Assembly: GCA_016234595.1 (NCBI GenBank)
Contig: JACRBG010000043.1
Location: 1-64,000, forward strand
Source: Chloroflexota bacterium
GTDB lineage: Bacteria > Chloroflexota > Anaerolineae > Aggregatilineales > J027
Direction of reading: 5' to 3'
DNA: 64,000 nucleotides
Positions 61,233-64,000 of this stretch are shown piece after piece (position 1 is the first letter of the stretch; every line of letters starts with the position of its first letter). The notes below the pieces were generated by a model. The model saw nothing but the letters and a program-made list of their open reading frames with translations, searched no databases and had not been told where the DNA came from. A program made the position numbers and the translations under genes.

Positions 61233-62246
61233 ATGCAGTTGGATGATTCGAGTCGTATCACCATTGTTGAGGTCGCCGAATATGCCGGGGTTTCGACAGC
61301 AACTGTCAGCCGGGTTATCAACAAATCCGGGCAAGTGTCTACCGAAGCAGCAACCAAAGTCTATGCCGCCATTGACGCTCTGAATTACAAACCCAATGCG
61401 GCTGCACGCGGTCTTGCCAGTCGTCGCACTAACGCCATTGGCCTTTTGGTTGACGAAATCAACAGTGAATTTTTTCAGCCGATGCTGCGTGGGATTGAAG
61501 TTACGGCGCGGGCAAGTGGCATGAGCTTATTGATTAGCTCAACTGGCGGCATGAATAAAGCCTCACCTCCCTATCCACTGGGTGAAAACAACACCGACGG
61601 CCTCATCGTTTTTGCGGACAGCCTGCCCCAAGAAGAACTTATCCGGTTACATAAGATCGGTTTCCCACTGGTGCTATTGCATCGGTCATCGCCCCCCAAC
61701 TTCAATATCCCATGTGTCACGGTCGAAAATAAAGAAGGGGCACGGCGGATGGTCAATTATTTGATTAAAGAACGCGGCTATCGGCGGATCGCATTGTTGG
61801 AAGGGCCAGACAGCCATGAAGATGCCCAATGGCGCAAATTGGGGTATCAAGAAGCACTTGCCGCCCACGCTATTCCCTTTGATCCCAATCTGATATTCCG
61901 CGGTGGATTTAACGAACGACAAGCCTATACCACTGTATCCCATTGGTTGGAACAGAAACCGAACGCTGAAGTAATTTTTGCAGCCGACGATGACTCAGCT
62001 ATCGGCGCGATGATGGCATTGAAAGAAGCTGGGTTACGCATCCCCGAAGATATTGCTATCGTTGGGTTTGATGATATTCGGCTGGCAGCCTATCTTGACC
62101 CGCCTTTAACCACCGTGCGTGCCCCCATTGAACAAGCCGCCCGTATTGCTGTGGAACAGTTGGTAAAGGTTATACATAGCGAAACAGTTGAGTTAATCAC
62201 CCTACTGCCAACCGAATTGGTGATTCGGCGCTCGTGTGGGTGCTGA
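61233..62246 (+). CDS. LacI-family transcriptional regulator
   Basis: 337 residues. The N-terminal helix-turn-helix (about 9-35, TIVEVAEYAGVSTATVSRVI) and hinge helix (AAARGLASRRTNAIG) are followed by a periplasmic-binding-type ligand domain with FAADDDSAIGAMMAL and IVGFDDIRLAAYLDPPLTTVR. It should repress the sugar genes and itself through the palindrome upstream. GAGG lies 7 bases before the ATG. The inducer is unknown; the neighbours suggest a phosphorylated or plain beta-glucoside or amino sugar. Confidence 0.92.
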   Translation: MQLDDSSRITIVEVAEYAGVSTATVSRVINKSGQVSTEAATKVYAAIDALNYKPNAAARGLASRRTNAIGLLVDEINSEFFQPMLRGIEVTARASGMSLLISSTGGMNKASPPYPLGENNTDGLIVFADSLPQEELIRLHKIGFPLVLLHRSSPPNFNIPCVTVENKEGARRMVNYLIKERGYRRIALLEGPDSHEDAQWRKLGYQEALAAHAIPFDPNLIFRGGFNERQAYTTVSHWLEQKPNAEVIFAADDDSAIGAMMALKEAGLRIPEDIAIVGFDDIRLAAYLDPPLTTVRAPIEQAARIAVEQLVKVIHSETVELITLLPTELVIRRSCGC

Positions 62247-62322
62247 TGAAATCATCTTACAGCTAATATTCGCCTGATTAATGCGGCCTATATGAGTAGC
62301 CACAGTGGAAAGGTAATCAATT

Positions 62323-63612
62323 ATGAAAGTTGCGGTTATTGGTGGGGGTTCATCGTATACCCCAGAGTTAGTGAATGGATTTTTGGAACGGGTGGATAGT
62401 TTTCCACTCAAAGAACTCTGGTTGATGGATATTTTGCCAGAACGCTTAGAAATTGTGGGCAAGTTTGCCCAGCGCATGGTTAAAGCAATGGGAGCGCCTT
62501 TTGAAGTCCATTTGACCACCGACCAGCGGGAAGCGGTACGTAATGCAAATTACGTCACGACTCAGTTGAGAGTCGGTTGGATGCAAGCCCGCCGTGAAGA
62601 TGAATATTTGGGCCGGCGGCATGGCCTCATTGGGCAAGAAACTACTGGCATCGGGGGGATGGCAAAAGCCCTGCGGACGATTCCGGTTATTCTCAAAATC
62701 GCCTACGATATGCAAGAACTCGCTGCACCGGGGGCACTGCTGGTCAATTTCACAAATCCAGCAGGCTTAGTAACCGAGGCCCTTTCACGCTACGCCACCA
62801 ATGTACAAGCTGTTGGGGTTTGTAACGCACCAATCACCACCAAAATGAATATTTTGCAGCGATTGGAAGAAGTAGGATTAAAAGTTGAACCAGAGCAAGC
62901 TGAACTCGACACGCTAGGGTTAAATCATCTGACATGGCATCGCGGCTTTCGGATAGACGGCGAGGATGTGTGGCCGCAAGTGATGGGAAGCTATATTAAA
63001 TCGCTACGAAATGGCGAAATGGATGATTGGGATGTCCGCACCATTGAAACACTGCAAATGATTCCCAACGGCTATTTGCAATATTTCTATTACACCGACA
63101 AAAAAATAGCCACGCAAGAAAAATGGCCGCCATCCCGCGCCGAAAGAGTCATGGAAATTGAAAAGGGGCTGTTTGCGCAATATGCCGAACCAGATCGCAC
63201 GGTGCCACCAGAAGGCCTGATGCAGCGCGGTGGAGCCTATTATTCAACCGTAGCAACCCAACTGCTGAATGCCCATTATAATGATTTAGGCGAGACTCAT
63301 ATCGTCAACACCGCCCATCGTGGTGCAGTCGAAGGCTGGCCTACCGATTGGGTGCTAGAAATCCCGTGCAAGGTCAACAGATCCGGTATCACGCCCCTGC
63401 CGGCCAAGCCTCTACCAATGGCCTGTTTTGGATTGCTAGCCCAAATCAAAGCCTATGAAATTTTGACCGTTGAGGCGGCGGTACATGGGGATCGCAAGGC
63501 GGCCTATGAAGCTCTGCTGACCCATCCGTTAGGGCCAGCGGCTGACCAAGTACAGGCAGTGCTCGATGACCTACTCACCACCCATCGCGCCTATTTACCA
63601 CAATTTAACTAA
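62323..63612 (+). CDS. GH4-family 6-phospho-beta-glucosidase
   Basis: 429 residues. GH4 enzymes use NAD and a divalent metal in a redox-elimination mechanism. NAD motif VIGGGSSYTPELVNG, the metal Cys in GVCNAP (the CN-x-P form typical of 6-phospho-beta-glucosidases), TTGIGG, and GLNHLTW are present. No PTS gene is in the window, so the phosphorylated substrate would come from a kinase or the enzyme acts on a related compound. It lies 76 bases after the LacI gene, likely in the same operon. Confidence 0.9.
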   Translation: MKVAVIGGGSSYTPELVNGFLERVDSFPLKELWLMDILPERLEIVGKFAQRMVKAMGAPFEVHLTTDQREAVRNANYVTTQLRVGWMQARREDEYLGRRHGLIGQETTGIGGMAKALRTIPVILKIAYDMQELAAPGALLVNFTNPAGLVTEALSRYATNVQAVGVCNAPITTKMNILQRLEEVGLKVEPEQAELDTLGLNHLTWHRGFRIDGEDVWPQVMGSYIKSLRNGEMDDWDVRTIETLQMIPNGYLQYFYYTDKKIATQEKWPPSRAERVMEIEKGLFAQYAEPDRTVPPEGLMQRGGAYYSTVATQLLNAHYNDLGETHIVNTAHRGAVEGWPTDWVLEIPCKVNRSGITPLPAKPLPMACFGLLAQIKAYEILTVEAAVHGDRKAAYEALLTHPLGPAADQVQAVLDDLLTTHRAYLPQFN

Positions 63613-63627
63613 ACTGGATAAGCCATT

Positions 63628-64000
63628 ATGACCCGTTATTTTTTAGGCGTAGATGTGGGCAATACCAAATGCCACGCCCTAATTGTTGATGAAACTGGTA
63701 CAGCTGTTGGTTTTGGCGCAGGTGGGCCGGGTAATCACGAGGTATTGGGGCCGGACGGCTTTCGGGATGCCCTGCATGTGGTCGTCAATGGGGCGTTAGC
63801 AAGTGCCGTCCTCAAACCAGAACAGATTCATGGGGCGGGTTTTGGCATCGCGGGTTATGACTGGCCCTCGGATGGTATGCTCATGCACCAAGTGATTGAT
63901 ACACTTGGCATGAACGCCCCTTACCAATTCGTCAACGACGCGATGATCGGCCTCATCGCCGGGGCCAAACAAGGCTGGGGCGTCGCAGTTTCGGCGGGGA
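63628..64000 (+). CDS. BadF/BcrA-type ATPase-like sugar kinase, cut by window end
   Basis: First 124 codons, opening MTRYFLGVDVGNTKCHALIVD (ATP-binding strand pair) with a following GAGGPGNHEV and FGIAGYDWPSD. This is the start of the BadF/BadG/BcrA/BcrD ATPase family as found in N-acetylglucosamine and glucosamine kinases. It is 15 bases behind the GH4 gene, so cotranscribed. The rest of the gene, including the second half of the active site, lies beyond the window. Confidence 0.8.
   Translation, partial: MTRYFLGVDVGNTKCHALIVDETGTAVGFGAGGPGNHEVLGPDGFRDALHVVVNGALASAVLKPEQIHGAGFGIAGYDWPSDGMLMHQVIDTLGMNAPYQFVNDAMIGLIAGAKQGWGVAVSAG

Noticed and set aside
61571-61943. Antisense frames within the LacI regulator
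   Set aside because: The regulator's domains are complete on the plus strand; the antisense frames carry no signals.

Overview
The window looks like chromosomal DNA of a free-living bacterium, most likely a Chloroflexota member of the Anaerolineae type. That placement is an inference from gene style, with no rRNA to confirm it: TPR proteins carrying the W-x-WLA...RR...L..V...P.N signature, Thr/Pro-rich secreted linkers, SUMF1, LysM and lamin-tail domain proteins, a Ser/Thr kinase and FHA proteins, a type II (archaeal-type) GAPDH, two giant FtsX-type permeases, and class III cyclases with GAF and PAS domains. Base composition is moderate and even except for one AT-richer gene at 21266-21904. 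I see no IS element, phage, CRISPR array or rRNA. One tRNA (Cys, anticodon GCA) is present.

Layout. 1-5.6 kb: forward genes (membrane-anchored SUMF1-like protein, acetyltransferase, PHP phosphatase, dienelactone-hydrolase-like protein, zinc-ribbon FHA protein, lipB). 5.7-10.5 kb: Ser/Thr kinase, lipoamide dehydrogenase behind an unusual array of dyads, and prs. 10.6-14 kb: DinB-like protein, PfkB kinase, RNase J, tRNA-Cys. 14.1-18.9 kb: a complete Liv-type ABC importer (livJ-H-M-G-F). 19.2-26.3 kb: ABC-F ATPase, orphan AT-rich gene, FHA-winged-helix regulator, SDR39U1-like epimerase, type II GAPDH, citrate synthase. 26.6-35.6 kb: four-gene FtsX-permease/ATPase cassette. 35.8-37.3 kb: orphan CpaF ATPase. 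37.4-41.3 kb: two MalG/MalF-type sugar permeases with large extra segments. 41.5-42.7 kb: rpsT and a SpoU methyltransferase. 42.7-50.2 kb: a six-gene signalling operon on the minus strand. 50.3-56.8 kb: peptidases, ferredoxin, LysM protein, CheR-TPR, hydrolase, secreted protein. 57.1-59.3 kb: SulP-STAS-cyclic-nucleotide-binding protein. 59.4-64 kb: beta-glucoside/amino-sugar cluster (ROK kinase, cupin, GNAT, LacI regulator with operator, GH4 glycosidase, BadF-type kinase cut by the window end).

Most interesting system. The operon at 50177-42731 encodes a tail-anchored TPR protein, two TPR-TM-beta-propeller proteins, a small TPR protein and two tandem GAF-PAS-class III cyclases that overlap by ATGA. 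The two cyclases are complementarily degenerate. One keeps both metal-binding Asp (D405, D449) but has lost the transition-state Asn/Arg (now T526, K530). The other has lost the metal Asp pair (now E405, S449) but keeps Asn527/Arg531. Only a heterodimer would contain a complete active site, as in the mammalian C1/C2 arrangement. The membrane propeller-TPR proteins could be its input, and the SulP transporter with a cyclic-nucleotide-binding domain about 7 kb away could be one output; both links are inferences.

Other points worth a look: three TGATAA...TTATCA dyads plus two hairpins in front of lpd, a dienelactone-hydrolase fold with Asp at the nucleophile position, sugar permeases carrying extra domains, and the bacterial type II GAPDH.
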